Assembly: GCA_030429565.1 (NCBI GenBank)
Contig: JAUIFE010000002.1
Span: forward strand, 124,001 to 188,000
DNA: 64,000 bases
Direction of reading: 5' to 3'
Origin: Holophagae bacterium
Lineage (GTDB): Bacteria > Acidobacteriota > Holophagae > Acanthopleuribacterales > Acanthopleuribacteraceae
Below, piece after piece: positions 37,187 through 46,594 of the stretch. The notes beneath the pieces were generated by a model. It worked only from the letters and a program-made list of their open reading frames with translations. It searched no databases and was not told the DNA's origin. Numbering within the stretch: position 1 is the first letter of the stretch; the number at the start of each line of letters is the position of its first letter. The position numbers and the translations under genes are program-made.

Positions 37187-37627
37187 ATGAAGATGTTACT
37201 CAAGGCTCTGTTACCGGCGTTACTCGTCCTCGGCAGCGGCCTTTTCGCAGGCGAGGATGCCTGGATCACCGATTACAAAAAAGCCTTGGAAATTGCCAAA
37301 CGCGACAACAAAGTTGTCTTGATCAACTTTACCGGCAGCGACTGGTGTGGCTGGTGCAAGCGCCTTGACCGCGAAGTCTTCTCCAAAGACACCTTCGGTG
37401 ATTTTGCCACCGAAAAACTGGTCTTGTTAAAGGTCGATTTCCCCAAGTACAGCGAAACGCCCGCCGAGCAAATGAAAGCCAACGAAGCACTGGCCAAACG
37501 CTACCGCGTTCAAGGCTTTCCAACCATTCTGATGATTGACGCCAACGAAAAGATCCTCTTGGCCACCGGCTACCGTCCCGGCGGCGCATCTGAATACGTC
37601 GCCCATTTGGATCAAAAAATTAACTAA
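37187..37627 (+). CDS. Exported thioredoxin-family protein
   Basis: 146 residues from the ATG at 37187, which has GGGAG six bases upstream; the in-frame ATG at 37181 is too close to it. A signal peptide (MKMLLKALLPALLVLGSGLFAG) leads into a thioredoxin fold. The redox motif is WCGWC in NFTGSDWCGWCKRLDREVF, and the cis-Pro segment is QGFPTILMID. It resembles DUF255/DsbD-gamma-like or thioredoxin_7 proteins and probably acts as a disulfide reductase in the periplasm. It is monocistronic, with a strong terminator about 25 bases downstream. Confidence 0.88.
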   Translation: MKMLLKALLPALLVLGSGLFAGEDAWITDYKKALEIAKRDNKVVLINFTGSDWCGWCKRLDREVFSKDTFGDFATEKLVLLKVDFPKYSETPAEQMKANEALAKRYRVQGFPTILMIDANEKILLATGYRPGGASEYVAHLDQKIN

Positions 37628-37645
37628 GCGTTTTCGCCCCATAAA

Positions 37646-37681
37646 CCCAAAAACCCCGGTCACGCGACCGGGGTTTTTTTA
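37646..37681. terminator. Bidirectional intrinsic terminator
   Basis: ACCCCGGT (37653-37660) pairs with ACCGGGGT (37667-37674) around CACGCG, flanked by an A-run on the left and a T-run on the right. It serves the thioredoxin-like gene (plus) and fabI (minus), which converge here. Confidence 0.88.
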
Positions 37682-37733
37682 TGGACGGATTTAGGGCCCA
37701 GGGTCGAAACCCCATGCCGATTTGGCAAAAAAC

Positions 37734-38501
37734 TTACATACCGAGGATGTGGTAACCCGCGTCGACGTGAACCGTTTCACCGGTCACCGCCGAAGAAAAA
37801 TCACTCAGCAAAAAGGCACTGACATTGCCGACATCATTGGGGTCAACATTGCGCTTGAGCGGGTTGCGCTCCTTAACCTCGTCGAGAATACCGCGAAAAC
37901 CGGCAATCCCTGAAGCAGCCAGGGTTTTAATCGGACCGGGTGAAACAATGTTGACGCGAATGTTGTGCTGACCCAAACTCGCGGCTAGGTATTTGGCCGA
38001 CATTTCCAACGAGGCCTTGGCCACACCCATAACATTGTAATTGGACACGACTCGCTCGCCGCCCAGATAGCTCATACAAATAATGGCACCGCCGTGTTCC
38101 GCCATCAGGGGCTTGGCGTGATTGGCCAACAACGGCAGGGAATAAGCGGAAATGTTGTGCGCCAGCATAAAGCCGTCGCGACTGGTCTCTTCAAACGAAC
38201 CCTTGAGATCATCCTGATTGGCAAAAGCAATCGAGTGGACCAACCCGTCCAAGCGACCCCATTTTTCCTGCAGCGTCGCAAAAAGAGCGGCAACCTGCTC
38301 GTCGTCGTTCACATCACAGGGCAACAGCAGCGGATCTTCAAAGTCAGCGGCAATCTTCTCAACCGACTTGCGAAAACGATCATTGAGGTAGGTCAACGCC
38401 AACTGAGCGCCTTGCTCGGCACAAACCTTGGCAATACCCGCTGCAATTGAGCGGTGGTTGGCAATACCCAACACCAGAATCTTTTTCCCTTTCAACAACA
38501 T
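37734..38501 (-). CDS. fabI: Enoyl-[acyl-carrier-protein] reductase (NADH), FabI
   Basis: 255 residues from ATG 38501, which has GGAGGA four bases upstream; the frame opens further back at 38537 but without a ribosome site. FabI features: KILVLGIANHRSIAAGIAKV (NAD-binding), DGLVHSIAFAN, and the catalytic Tyr/Lys pair YNVMGVAK in the FabI-type Y-x6-K spacing. The C-terminal SPGPIKTLAASGIAGF and VTGETVHVDAGYHILGM match as well. It catalyses the last reduction of the fatty-acid elongation cycle in the cytoplasm. It is a single-gene unit. This is the enzyme class inhibited by triclosan. Confidence 0.95.
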   Translation of the reverse strand: MLLKGKKILVLGIANHRSIAAGIAKVCAEQGAQLALTYLNDRFRKSVEKIAADFEDPLLLPCDVNDDEQVAALFATLQEKWGRLDGLVHSIAFANQDDLKGSFEETSRDGFMLAHNISAYSLPLLANHAKPLMAEHGGAIICMSYLGGERVVSNYNVMGVAKASLEMSAKYLAASLGQHNIRVNIVSPGPIKTLAASGIAGFRGILDEVKERNPLKRNVDPNDVGNVSAFLLSDFSSAVTGETVHVDAGYHILGM

Positions 38502-38780
38502 AGTTCCTCCATGGAGCCCCAAATCATCGGTCGCCACGTTTATGGTAACAGCCCAAACCCATTACCAAACAAATGGCGACCGCTCTCCGGACGCAACAAA
38601 TTCGTCCGCAAAATCTCTATCCTGAAGCAAAAGCCGATCAGCCGCGACAGCCGCGCCCGCAAAGATCGCAAGCCGCGAAAAACGAACCACCGGGTATCGG
38701 CAAAAGAACCCTAACACAAGGGACCCAGGCGGGGACGGCGGAATTCGCGACCGCCCCACCAAAAGCCACCGCGACTTTGC

Positions 38781-39911
38781 TTATTTGTCTCGGCCTTCAG
38801 CCTTTTTGCGCGCCATGCGGCGAATGGTTTCGGCGCGATCTTTCTTGATCGCTTGGCGGGCACGCGCCACCGCCAAGGCATTGGCGGGCACATCGTGGGT
38901 GACGGTGCTACCGGCGGCGACGTAACTGCCGTCACCCAAGTTTACCGGCGCGACCAACTGACTGTCGGAGCCAACAAACACACCGTCACCCAACTGGGTA
39001 CGATGCTTGTTAAAGCCGTCGTAATTGCAGGTAATGGTGCCTGCGCCGATGTTGCAGTCACGACCGATCACCGCGTCACCTAGATAGGACAAATGGCTCG
39101 CTTTGCTACCGGCACCCATCACCGTCTTTTTGGTTTCAACGAAGTTACCAACCTTAACCTCTTCGCCCAGCTCGCTCCCCTCGCGCAGGTGAGCAAAGGG
39201 CCCAACGGCCGCACCCGCGCCCACTTTACACTTTTCCAAAACGCAGTAGGGTTTGATTTGCGCACCGAAGGCGACAACCGCATCACGCAGCACGGAGCCC
39301 ATGGCCACGCTCGCCCCCGTCGCCAAATAGGTTTCGCCGGCCAGGTAAACGTTGGGTCCGATTTGCGCGCCGGCTTCCACCGTCACCGTTTCTTCAATCC
39401 ACACCTGGTGCGGCGCGATCACCAAGGCCCCCTCGCGCAACACCTGCGCCATCTTGCGGTCGAAGGCCGCCTGATTGGCTTCACTGAGCGAGGTCGGCCC
39501 GGTGATTTCCTGCAAACAGGCGGCATCCTCGATATCGGTCAAATCAAAAAGGCGATCGAGAAAGCCGGTAAAAGAATCGGCGGCCACCGGCGCATGGTTG
39601 GCCGGTAAAAAAACGACACCGCTATCCTGACGGCGGCTGGGAAAAGCCACACGGGGTTCGCCGTACTTTTTGCCCTCACAGAGCTGCAATAACAAGTCGC
39701 GATCCAAAAACGGAAAGGCACCGCCAACAATGAGATAGTCACAGTGCTCCTTGCACTCAATCGGCGCGTCGGGCGCAACAAAGGCAATCGGTTGCTCGCT
39801 AAACGGCTGCAGCACACGCTCGAGTCGCTGCCTCAGGGAGAGACCGGCAATCGGCCAGGCCGCCCATTCTTCCTCAAAACGAACTTGGATATGGAGATCG
39901 GATAGTTGCAC
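38781..39911 (-). CDS. GlmU-like acetyltransferase with degenerate N-terminal domain
   Basis: 376 residues. The C-terminal 200 or so residues form the left-handed beta-helix of GlmU, with hexapeptide repeats and hallmark segments: [59 protein letters not shown] and [11 protein letters not shown] (GlmU acetyl-CoA/GlcN-1-P site). The N-terminal part (about 160 residues) has no LxxGxGTxM-type pyrophosphorylase signature and is too short for the uridyltransferase domain of the roughly 450-residue GlmU. So it should make N-acetylglucosamine-1-phosphate but not UDP-GlcNAc. The start is GTG at 39911 with GAGGG just upstream. It is transcribed alone. Confidence 0.85.
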   Translation of the reverse strand: MQLSDLHIQVRFEEEWAAWPIAGLSLRQRLERVLQPFSEQPIAFVAPDAPIECKEHCDYLIVGGAFPFLDRDLLLQLCEGKKYGEPRVAFPSRRQDSGVVFLPANHAPVAADSFTGFLDRLFDLTDIEDAACLQEITGPTSLSEANQAAFDRKMAQVLREGALVIAPHQVWIEETVTVEAGAQIGPNVYLAGETYLATGASVAMGSVLRDAVVAFGAQIKPYCVLEKCKVGAGAAVGPFAHLREGSELGEEVKVGNFVETKKTVMGAGSKASHLSYLGDAVIGRDCNIGAGTITCNYDGFNKHRTQLGDGVFVGSDSQLVAPVNLGDGSYVAAGSTVTHDVPANALAVARARQAIKKDRAETIRRMARKKAEGRDK

Positions 39912-40054
39912 GGGTCCCTCGCTGTCAATGGAGATAAATACCGCCGGTTAAACCACGATCATGACAATTAAAGCTGAGGAGGTGGCACGGCGGGGAAAAC
40001 GAGCCATCTTCACCAATAAAACAGCAGGGGTCAAGCGCGGGCTGGAAAAAGACA

Positions 40055-40078
40055 CAAAAAAAGCCGACCGAAGTCGGC
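40055..40078 (-). terminator. Intrinsic terminator of the TPR-like gene
   Basis: On the minus strand GCCGAC (40078-40073) pairs with GTCGGC (40068-40063) around a TTCG tetraloop and is followed by TTTTTTT. It lies about 210 bases after the stop at 40290. Confidence 0.75.
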
Positions 40079-40162
40079 GGGTGACCCGTCTGTCGTCAGG
40101 CGGTCAAAAAAGACCGCACGCGCAACAAAGCGCGGCAACATCACGGTCGTGCTGAAGTTTTG

Positions 40163-40180
40163 GCCAGGCACGAGCCTGGC
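40163..40180. repeat. REP-like palindrome
   Basis: GCCAGGC (163-169) and GCCTGGC (174-180) around ACGA, followed by ACCTAC. The sequence resembles widespread REP-type extragenic palindromes of bacteria. Only one copy is seen in this window. Confidence 0.4.
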
Positions 40181-40289
40181 ACCTACGGCAACATGCGGTA
40201 CCGTTTATCGTGTTAGTTAGGCGAGCGATCGATCCCACCCGCGCCACAAAAAGGGCGGGCACGGGATGATGCGAAGACCGCTGCAGCGC

Positions 40290-40763
40290 TTATTCGGCGT
40301 CTTGGCCGCCCTGACGCAAAAACTCAAATTCGGGCTGGTTGACGACCGCGGCAAAAGCGGGCGCGTTCAAGGCATAGCCGCGATTATCGGTCGAAAGATC
40401 AATCGCTTTTTGCAACAACTCAACCGCTTCTTCCGTTTTTTGCTCTTCAACCGCCATCTCGGCAAGCAACGTGAAACGGGCGCCGTCGGCAATGGTCTTG
40501 GAGGCGTTGAGGATTTCACGCGCGAGATCACGCTGACCCAAGTTCATGTGGTAAGACACCATCTTCAAATCGTTGGCGTCGTCATCAGCGGGTGCACCTT
40601 CAAGCTTGCGCGTGGCAATCACTTGATACTGGCGAATGCGGTGTTTAATTTGGTTGGAAACGGACTCGTCGGCCAACAGATCGGCAAAAGAAGCGGCCGC
40701 CTGCTCCCACTTTTTGTCGTTAAATTGCTGGATCGCTACGTCAAGTGTTTTGTTTTCTGTCAT
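40290..40763 (-). CDS. TPR-like helical protein, hypothetical
   Basis: 157 residues from the ATG at 40763 (MTENKTLDVAI); an upstream in-frame start at 40787 is less likely. Helical repeats resemble tetratricopeptide units: AIQQFNDKKWEQAAASFADL, MVSYHMNLGQRDLAREILNA and LAEMAVEEQKTEEAVELLQK. There is no signal peptide or membrane segment. TPR proteins mediate protein contacts; the partner is unknown. It is divergent from the Hsp33 gene, with a 230-base spacer. No strong ribosome site is seen. Confidence 0.65.
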   Translation of the reverse strand: MTENKTLDVAIQQFNDKKWEQAAASFADLLADESVSNQIKHRIRQYQVIATRKLEGAPADDDANDLKMVSYHMNLGQRDLAREILNASKTIADGARFTLLAEMAVEEQKTEEAVELLQKAIDLSTDNRGYALNAPAFAAVVNQPEFEFLRQGGQDAE

Positions 40764-40992
40764 ATGTCGAAAAACCCCGTGACACAAAGGTCTTGTTTGT
40801 CAAGAACAGATGATTCTATTACAGAAAGCAACCTAGTCCAAGGTAAAAATGCCGAGCTAAACGGAAGCGGATTGCCAAAAAAGGTGAAAACCAAGATAAT
40901 GGAGGGCTTTTGCGCGTCGCCTCGGACGCCCACCGGCACAGCGAAAAGGCAGTGCCACGCCACTTAAGCCATGCTGAACAAGGACTTACACC

Positions 40993-41862
40993 ATGACGGA
41001 ACATATCAAACGCTACATGCACGAAGACGGTACATTTAAAATAGTACTGGTCGAAAGTACCCACATTGGTCGCGACGCCTACCAACGTTTGGCGTGCTCG
41101 CCGATTGCGTTATCACTGCTGACGCAGGCGATGACCGGCGCCTTGCTTTTGATTTCCGACCTAAAAATGGAAACCACCACCCAGCTTAAATTCGAGGGCG
41201 ACGGTCCCTTGGGCACCTTAATTGCCGAAGCCAACAGCCTCGGCGAGGTGCGCGGCACCGCCAAAGATTTGGCGATCAACTTCGATCCCCTTGCGGATCA
41301 AGGGTTATTCCAACAAGCCATCGGCAACGGCATGCTACAGGTCTCGCGGCGCATTAAAGGTTTCGATGAGCTCTACAACAGTGTCGTCGCCATTGAGGGC
41401 GAAATCGCCCAAACCCTGTCGCGGTATTTCGTGGACAGCCAACAAATCCCCACCGGCATTCGTCTCGGCTGCCTACTCGACGCCGAAGTCGGCGTTAAGG
41501 GTGCAGGCGGCATCATGATCCAAGCCATGCCGGGCGCCAACGAAAACCTGCTATTCATTTTAGAGAACCGTCTGATGGAAATCGGCGACTTGGGCGCCTA
41601 CTTCGCCAAACCCAACGGCTGCGAAGAAATCATGGATTTCCTTTTCGAAAACATGCCGATCAAACACCTTGCCGATACCGAGGTGCGTTTTCACTGCGGC
41701 TGTAGCCAGGCCCGTATGGAACGAGTCCTCGCCGGGTTACCCAAACACGAGCTGGCGGAGCTGGCCCAAGACCCCGCCGGCATCACCATTAGTTGCAACT
41801 TCTGCCACCATCCCTACCAGATTCCCAGCAACACACTGAAAAGCATGAGCGAAGAGAAATAG
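40993..41862 (+). CDS. hslO: Hsp33 family redox-regulated chaperonin
   Basis: 289 residues. The N-terminal substrate-binding domain and the C-terminal zinc redox switch are both present: HCGCS at about 235-239 and CNFC at about 270-273 give the four Cys of the Hsp33 CxC...CxxC center. Conserved SRYFVDSQQIPTGIRLG and GGIMIQAMPGA blocks match the family. Oxidation of these cysteines releases zinc and activates holdase activity in the cytoplasm. AAGGA lies about nine bases before the ATG. It stands alone and is followed by a strong terminator shared with aspS. Confidence 0.95.
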   Translation: MTEHIKRYMHEDGTFKIVLVESTHIGRDAYQRLACSPIALSLLTQAMTGALLLISDLKMETTTQLKFEGDGPLGTLIAEANSLGEVRGTAKDLAINFDPLADQGLFQQAIGNGMLQVSRRIKGFDELYNSVVAIEGEIAQTLSRYFVDSQQIPTGIRLGCLLDAEVGVKGAGGIMIQAMPGANENLLFILENRLMEIGDLGAYFAKPNGCEEIMDFLFENMPIKHLADTEVRFHCGCSQARMERVLAGLPKHELAELAQDPAGITISCNFCHHPYQIPSNTLKSMSEEK

Positions 41863-41971
41863 CGAGAAGAAACGGTTTCGGATTGGCAATGTGTTTTTAC
41901 CGATTGTGACCGCATTGCTTGGCTACCTGTTTGGCACAACCCAAAACAAAAGCTAAGCCAAAAAACCCATG

Positions 41972-42012
41972 AAAAAAGGCTGTTGTCTTTTTCCGACAAC
42001 AGCCTTTTGTTT
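41972..42012. terminator. Bidirectional terminator between hslO and aspS
   Basis: A 14-bp perfect stem, 41974-41987 with 41995-42008, loop TTTTTCC, with A-rich flank on the left and T-rich flank on the right. It ends the convergent Hsp33 and aspartyl-tRNA synthetase genes. Confidence 0.92.
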
Positions 42013-42045
42013 TGTCTGCTCAAGCAAACGCCGAATCGGCGTGCC

Positions 42046-43845
42046 TTAGTCTTCTTTTTTGGGCGCGTGCAGCACGGTCACACCCAAGTCGACCAATTGC
42101 TCGACCGCGACGCGCGACGGCGATTCCGTCATCAGGCAGTAAGCCGAGGTGGTTTTGGGGAAGGCAATGACTTCACGCAAGCTCTTTTCGCCCGCCATCA
42201 ACATGCAGATGCGGTCAAAACCCAGCGCGATGCCGCCGTGGGGCGGGGCGCCGTAGCTAAGCGCATTGAGCAAGAAACCGAACTTTTCTTCCGCTTCTTC
42301 CGGCGACAAACCCAGGGCCGCGAACATGGCGTCCTGAATGTCGCGACGGTGAATCCGAATAGAACCACCGCCAATCTCGAAGCCGTTTAATACCAAGTCA
42401 TAAGCTTTAGCACGCACTTTACCGGGCTCGTCTTTCAGCAAAGCCAAATCCTCGTCGTTGGGCGAGGTGAACGGGTGGTGCAGGGCGACGTAACGACCGG
42501 CGGCATCGTCGAACTCGAGCAGCGGGAAATCGGTCACCCACAGGAACTCGAAACTGTTGGGCGGAATCAAATCCAACATTTCGGCTAAACGGCAACGCAG
42601 GGCGCCCAAGGCTTGGTTGGCTTTTTCGCGGGTGTCGGCCACAAAAAACATAATGTCGCCAGGCCCGCCGCCGGCTTGTTCGAACAACTGCTTGCACAGG
42701 TCTTCGCCGAGGATTTTTTTGATCGGGCCGGCCACACCGTCGTTGTTGTACTTGAGCCAGGCCAAGCCGCGGATACCGTAATCCTGTTTGAGCCAAGACT
42801 CAAGGCCTTCGATCTCTTTGCGCGATTTCGACGCGGCGCCGGGAGCGCAAACGGCTTTGACAACGCCGTTGTTGGCGACACAATCGGCAAAAACGCCGAA
42901 CCCACAATCGGCCACCGCTTGGGACAGATCCTTGAGTTCCATGCTGTAACGCGTGTCGGGTTTGTCGCTACCGAAACGATCCATGGCGTCGCGGTAGGGC
43001 AGACGCGGGAACGGCGCCTGCACGTCGACATCAATGATTTTCAACACTTCGACCATCATGCCTTCGAGCAAGCTGTACACATCGTCGGGCTGAACAAAAG
43101 ACATTTCCATGTCGATTTGGGTGAATTCGGGCTGGCGGTCGGCGCGCAGGTCTTCGTCGCGGAAGCAACGCGTAATTTGGAAATAGCGCTCAAAACCGCT
43201 GACCATAAACAACTGTTTGAAGATCTGGGGCGATTGCGGCAGAGCGTAAAAGGCACCTTTGTGCACGCGGCTAGGTACCAGGTAATCGCGCGCGCCTTCA
43301 GGCGTCGACTTGGTCAACATGGGCGTTTCGAGATCCAAGAAGTTTTTATTATTGAGGTAATTGCGTACGGTCAGCCCAACTTGGTTGCGCAGGATGAAAT
43401 TCTTTTGCAGCGCAGGACGGCGCAGGTCCAAGTAGCGGTGCTTCAAGCGCAGCTCTTCACCGACATCGTCGATATCATCTTTAACGGGAAAAGGCGTCGT
43501 CTGCGCGGTATTCAAAATGAACAGCTTCTCGACAAACACTTCGACGCTGCCGGTGGCCAACTTTTGGTTGACGGTATTCTCGTCGCGCGCGCGCACTTGA
43601 CCGATCACGCCCAGCACGAACTCAGTGCGAACCGTTTTGGCTTTAGCGTGGCTATCCGCTTCAAATTCAGGGTCAAGCACCAACTGTGTCATGCCCCAAC
43701 GGTCGCGGATATCGATAAAGGTCAAACTGCCCAGGTCGCGACGCTTGGCGACCCAGCCTAATAATGTTACTTTCTCGCCCACATTCTCGCCGCGGAGCTC
43801 GCCGCAGTGGTGGGTGCGTTTCAAATCGCCTAGATGATCGAGCAT
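42046..43845 (-). CDS. aspS: Aspartyl-tRNA synthetase
   Basis: 599 residues, normal for bacterial AspRS. The N-terminal OB-fold anticodon domain (VTLLGWVAKRRDLGSLTFID), class II motif 2 (FRDEDLRADRQPEFTQID) and motif 3 (GGIALGFDRICMLM) are present, with the bacterial GAD insertion domain between motifs 2 and 3. SPQIFKQLFMVSGFERYFQI precedes motif 2. It charges tRNA-Asp in the cytoplasm; whether it also charges tRNA-Asn cannot be read reliably here. The ATG follows a roughly 450-base gene-free stretch that should hold its promoter. Confidence 0.97.
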   Translation of the reverse strand: MLDHLGDLKRTHHCGELRGENVGEKVTLLGWVAKRRDLGSLTFIDIRDRWGMTQLVLDPEFEADSHAKAKTVRTEFVLGVIGQVRARDENTVNQKLATGSVEVFVEKLFILNTAQTTPFPVKDDIDDVGEELRLKHRYLDLRRPALQKNFILRNQVGLTVRNYLNNKNFLDLETPMLTKSTPEGARDYLVPSRVHKGAFYALPQSPQIFKQLFMVSGFERYFQITRCFRDEDLRADRQPEFTQIDMEMSFVQPDDVYSLLEGMMVEVLKIIDVDVQAPFPRLPYRDAMDRFGSDKPDTRYSMELKDLSQAVADCGFGVFADCVANNGVVKAVCAPGAASKSRKEIEGLESWLKQDYGIRGLAWLKYNNDGVAGPIKKILGEDLCKQLFEQAGGGPGDIMFFVADTREKANQALGALRCRLAEMLDLIPPNSFEFLWVTDFPLLEFDDAAGRYVALHHPFTSPNDEDLALLKDEPGKVRAKAYDLVLNGFEIGGGSIRIHRRDIQDAMFAALGLSPEEAEEKFGFLLNALSYGAPPHGGIALGFDRICMLMAGEKSLREVIAFPKTTSAYCLMTESPSRVAVEQLVDLGVTVLHAPKKED

Positions 43846-44296
43846 GGCAAACCTCTTCGGAAGGCGGGAACCTCCCTGGTACTCTTGGATTGGGGGAAAC
43901 TGGACCCAACAACTGTGAAAGCTGTTCGATCACCATCCGGTAGCAAAAACCGTTTAAAACCTGGTGCGTTTCGCTAGCGAACAAAAAACCGGCGGATGTC
44001 GCGAAGACGCCGAGGTGCGGCGGGACATCGCCAATGGCTCGGTAAAACGAGGGTTCCCGGCATGGACATCCTGCCAAGGTTAAATGCCGCAGTCTAACCA
44101 AATCACCTAACTGATTCAATGAGAAAAAGAACAATCATCGCCGTCAAGCCGTTGAGCCGCTTTAGTCATGGCCGATATTTTGCTATGCTAGCGCGTCGCC
44201 TGAACCAACTTCGGTCGCCGATTGACCGGGCCGACGACGGCGCCGCGACGTTTCCCTCGCGAAACGCGTGTGGACACTTTTTTGAGGTATGGGTTG
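43846..44296. other. Intergenic stretch between divergent aspS and FadL genes
   Basis: About 450 bases. The open frames here (for example 44119 onward) overlap the true FadL start and look non-coding. TTGAGC near 44152 and TATTTT about 18 bases later are a possible plus-strand promoter for the FadL-type gene; this is tentative. Confidence 0.4.
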
Positions 44297-45610
44297 ATGA
44301 ATTTACGCTCACGGATCCTATTTTTAATCGTTTTGATGCTTTTTTCGCTGACCGCTCCGCTGACCGCCTCCGGGTTCGGCGTATACGAGCAAGGGGTACA
44401 ATCGACCGGCGCCGCCGGGGCCGTGGTGGCCCGCGCCGAGGACAACTCAGCCTTATTTCACAATCCGGCCGGCTTGGCGAAACTGCCATTTCAAGAGCTT
44501 TCTTTTTCGATTCGCCCCAGTTTCAGCAAATCGTTTTACAGCAACGCCGGCCAATCGACCTTTGATTCCAAAGGCACCATCGACGCCTTACCTTCGATCT
44601 TTTGGTCAAAACCGGTGGGCCGTTTCGGCATCGGCGTCGGCACCACCACCACCAACCACTATCGCCTGGAGTGGGACGAGGGTGATTTCCCCGGTCGCTT
44701 CCGCTCGCGCGGTTCCGAATTCCTCACCCAAGACATCCTCGCCGGAGTCGGCTTCAGACTGACCGACGCATGGTCGATCGGGCTCAGCTATCGCTATACC
44801 ATGGCGCAATACGATTACGACCGCGTGTTGAACCGTCCCATCGACGGCGGCGCGGACCCCCTGTTCTTCGAAACCCACGAACAAATTCAAACCGACGGCA
44901 ACGGCACGGGTTTTATCTTCGGCATTCAGTATTATCCCGGCCGTAAGTTCAGTATTGGCGCCTCGTACCAATCCGCCGTCGATCTCGATCTTGACGGCAA
45001 CAGCCGCTTCAACCAACTAACTCGTCTCAACGACCAACGTGCCGTCGACGTCTTTAACAACAGCTTCAACGGCGGCACAGCTCTGACCAGCCTTGAGTTA
45101 CCCGAGCGCATTCAGGTCGGTATTGCCACCAAAGTCACCGTACGGACCCGCCTCGAGTTCGACATCTCACGCGAGGATTGGTCCGGTAACCAAAACCAAG
45201 TGATCCAACTGGCGAGCGGCGAAACCGTCGTGATTCCCCGCCAGTGGGAAGAGGTTTTCAGTTACCGCGTCAACGGCGACTTCCAGCAACGCAAGGCGCT
45301 GCTGTGGCGCATCGGCATGGCCAGCGTTCGTCGCGTCATGCCGGCGGATACGGTCGGTCCCGATTTTCCCGACGGCGATCGCTTCTCCTACTCGTTCGGC
45401 GTGTCCTATACCTACCTGCGCCGCTACATCTTAGAAGCCGCTTTGTTGTACACCCAGAATCGCGACCGCCAGGTCACCAACCTCGATTTTGTGCCGTCCA
45501 CCGAAACCGACGACTTCGTCGTACCCACCGGTGAGAACGGAACCTTCGAGACCCAACGCTGGCAATTTAACCTGGGCGCCCGCATTCGCTTCGGGGTGCC
45601 CAAGGAATAG
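44297..45610 (+). CDS. OmpP1/FadL-family outer-membrane transport protein
   Basis: 437 residues from ATG 44297 (MNLRSRILFLIVLML), which starts a signal peptide ending near TASGFG; GAGG lies nine bases upstream. The long upstream frame from 44222 is not needed. Family features: SGFGVYEQGVQSTGAAGAVV, then DNSALFHNPAGLA, the NPAG motif of FadL barrels, and many amphipathic strands up to a C-terminal FNLGARIRFGVPKE. It is an outer-membrane channel for hydrophobic compounds or fatty acids. A transketolase gene pair follows about 90 bases later with its own start site, so linkage is possible but not certain. Confidence 0.9.
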   Translation: MNLRSRILFLIVLMLFSLTAPLTASGFGVYEQGVQSTGAAGAVVARAEDNSALFHNPAGLAKLPFQELSFSIRPSFSKSFYSNAGQSTFDSKGTIDALPSIFWSKPVGRFGIGVGTTTTNHYRLEWDEGDFPGRFRSRGSEFLTQDILAGVGFRLTDAWSIGLSYRYTMAQYDYDRVLNRPIDGGADPLFFETHEQIQTDGNGTGFIFGIQYYPGRKFSIGASYQSAVDLDLDGNSRFNQLTRLNDQRAVDVFNNSFNGGTALTSLELPERIQVGIATKVTVRTRLEFDISREDWSGNQNQVIQLASGETVVIPRQWEEVFSYRVNGDFQQRKALLWRIGMASVRRVMPADTVGPDFPDGDRFSYSFGVSYTYLRRYILEAALLYTQNRDRQVTNLDFVPSTETDDFVVPTGENGTFETQRWQFNLGARIRFGVPKE

Positions 45611-45700
45611 ACCTCGGCAGCAACCGTTTTTCCTGCTATCCTTCGGCCAACCACTGTTCAACACATTTGGTAAGCACCTTCTCTCTCAGGAGGTTTGGTT

Positions 45701-46594
45701 TTGGACTTACCTCAAACCGAACTCGCCGTCGCCGATCTGGAAAAACGTGCGCTGCAGGCCCGCCGCCTCTCTCTGGCGATGATTTACCATGCCGCCTCAG
45801 GTCACCCCGGCGGCTCCCTGTCGGCCATCGATCTGCTGACAGTCCTTTATTTCCAAGAACTTAAATTAACGAACGCGGCCTTCTCCAACTGGAAACGGCC
45901 GCGTTTTGTTTTGTCGAAAGGGCATGCCTGCCCGGCCCATTACGCCGTTGCCGCGCTTGCCGGCTTGCTGCCAATGCGCGAGCTAAACGGCTTGCGCAAA
46001 ATCAACCGCGCCCTGCAAGGTCATCCCCACGTCGGCGCCACGCCCTTTGTGGAAGCCAGCACCGGCTCATTGGGCCAGGGTTTTTCCATCGCGCTGGGCA
46101 TGGCAATGGGCTTTCGCCATCGCGGCGAGAACTTGCCCGTTTACGCCATGCTCGGCGACGGCGAATTGCAGGAAGGCCAGGTGTGGGAAACCGCCATGTG
46201 CGCCGCCCATTACCGCTTGAACCGCTTTTGCGCCGTCATCGACTACAACAAACTGCAAAGCGACGCCCGCAACAGCGAGATCATGGCGCTGGAGCCGCTG
46301 GCCGATAAATGGCGTAGCTTTGGCTGGGCCGTGAACGAAATCAACGGCCACGATGTCCCCGCTATCCAACAGGCCTTTAAAACCTTTGCCGCCGAAACGG
46401 AACGGCCGACAGTCATCATCGCCCACACGGTCAAAGGCAAAGGGGTCGGCTACATGGAAGATGTGCCGGCTTGGCACGGCAGTGTCCGGCTCAGCGATGA
46501 CAACCTCATCGACGCGCTGGCCGCCTGCGGTGTGGACCGCCAAGGTGCGGCCGCCTACCTAAGCGGCGCGGTATTTGAGGAGGCCCAGCCATGA
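45701..46594 (+). CDS. Transketolase, N-terminal (TPP-binding) subunit
   Basis: 297 residues. A TTG at 45701 has AGGAGG at 45688-45693, seven bases away; the TTG at 45695 is only one base from it. TPP-domain features: ASGHPGGSLSAIDLLTVLYF, FVLSKGHACPAHYAVAAL and the GDGELQEGQVWE motif with the Asn of IDYNKLQSD. It lacks the pyrimidine domain, which is encoded by the next gene, so the enzyme is a two-subunit transketolase. Such split forms occur in primary sugar metabolism or in specialised biosynthesis. The stop overlaps the next start (ATGA). Confidence 0.93.
   Translation: MDLPQTELAVADLEKRALQARRLSLAMIYHAASGHPGGSLSAIDLLTVLYFQELKLTNAAFSNWKRPRFVLSKGHACPAHYAVAALAGLLPMRELNGLRKINRALQGHPHVGATPFVEASTGSLGQGFSIALGMAMGFRHRGENLPVYAMLGDGELQEGQVWETAMCAAHYRLNRFCAVIDYNKLQSDARNSEIMALEPLADKWRSFGWAVNEINGHDVPAIQQAFKTFAAETERPTVIIAHTVKGKGVGYMEDVPAWHGSVRLSDDNLIDALAACGVDRQGAAAYLSGAVFEEAQP

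Larger units (their letters stand above)
39912..40289. other. Gene-free stretch with minus-strand terminator and REP-like palindrome
   Basis: About 380 bases between two minus-strand genes. It contains a terminator (40055-40078) for the upstream gene and a short palindrome (40163-40180). No coding region is supported. Confidence 0.5.

Noticed and set aside
44119..44565. A 148-codon plus-strand frame over the start of the FadL gene
   Set aside because: It overlaps the signal peptide and NPAG region of the FadL gene in another frame and has no ribosome site or domain.
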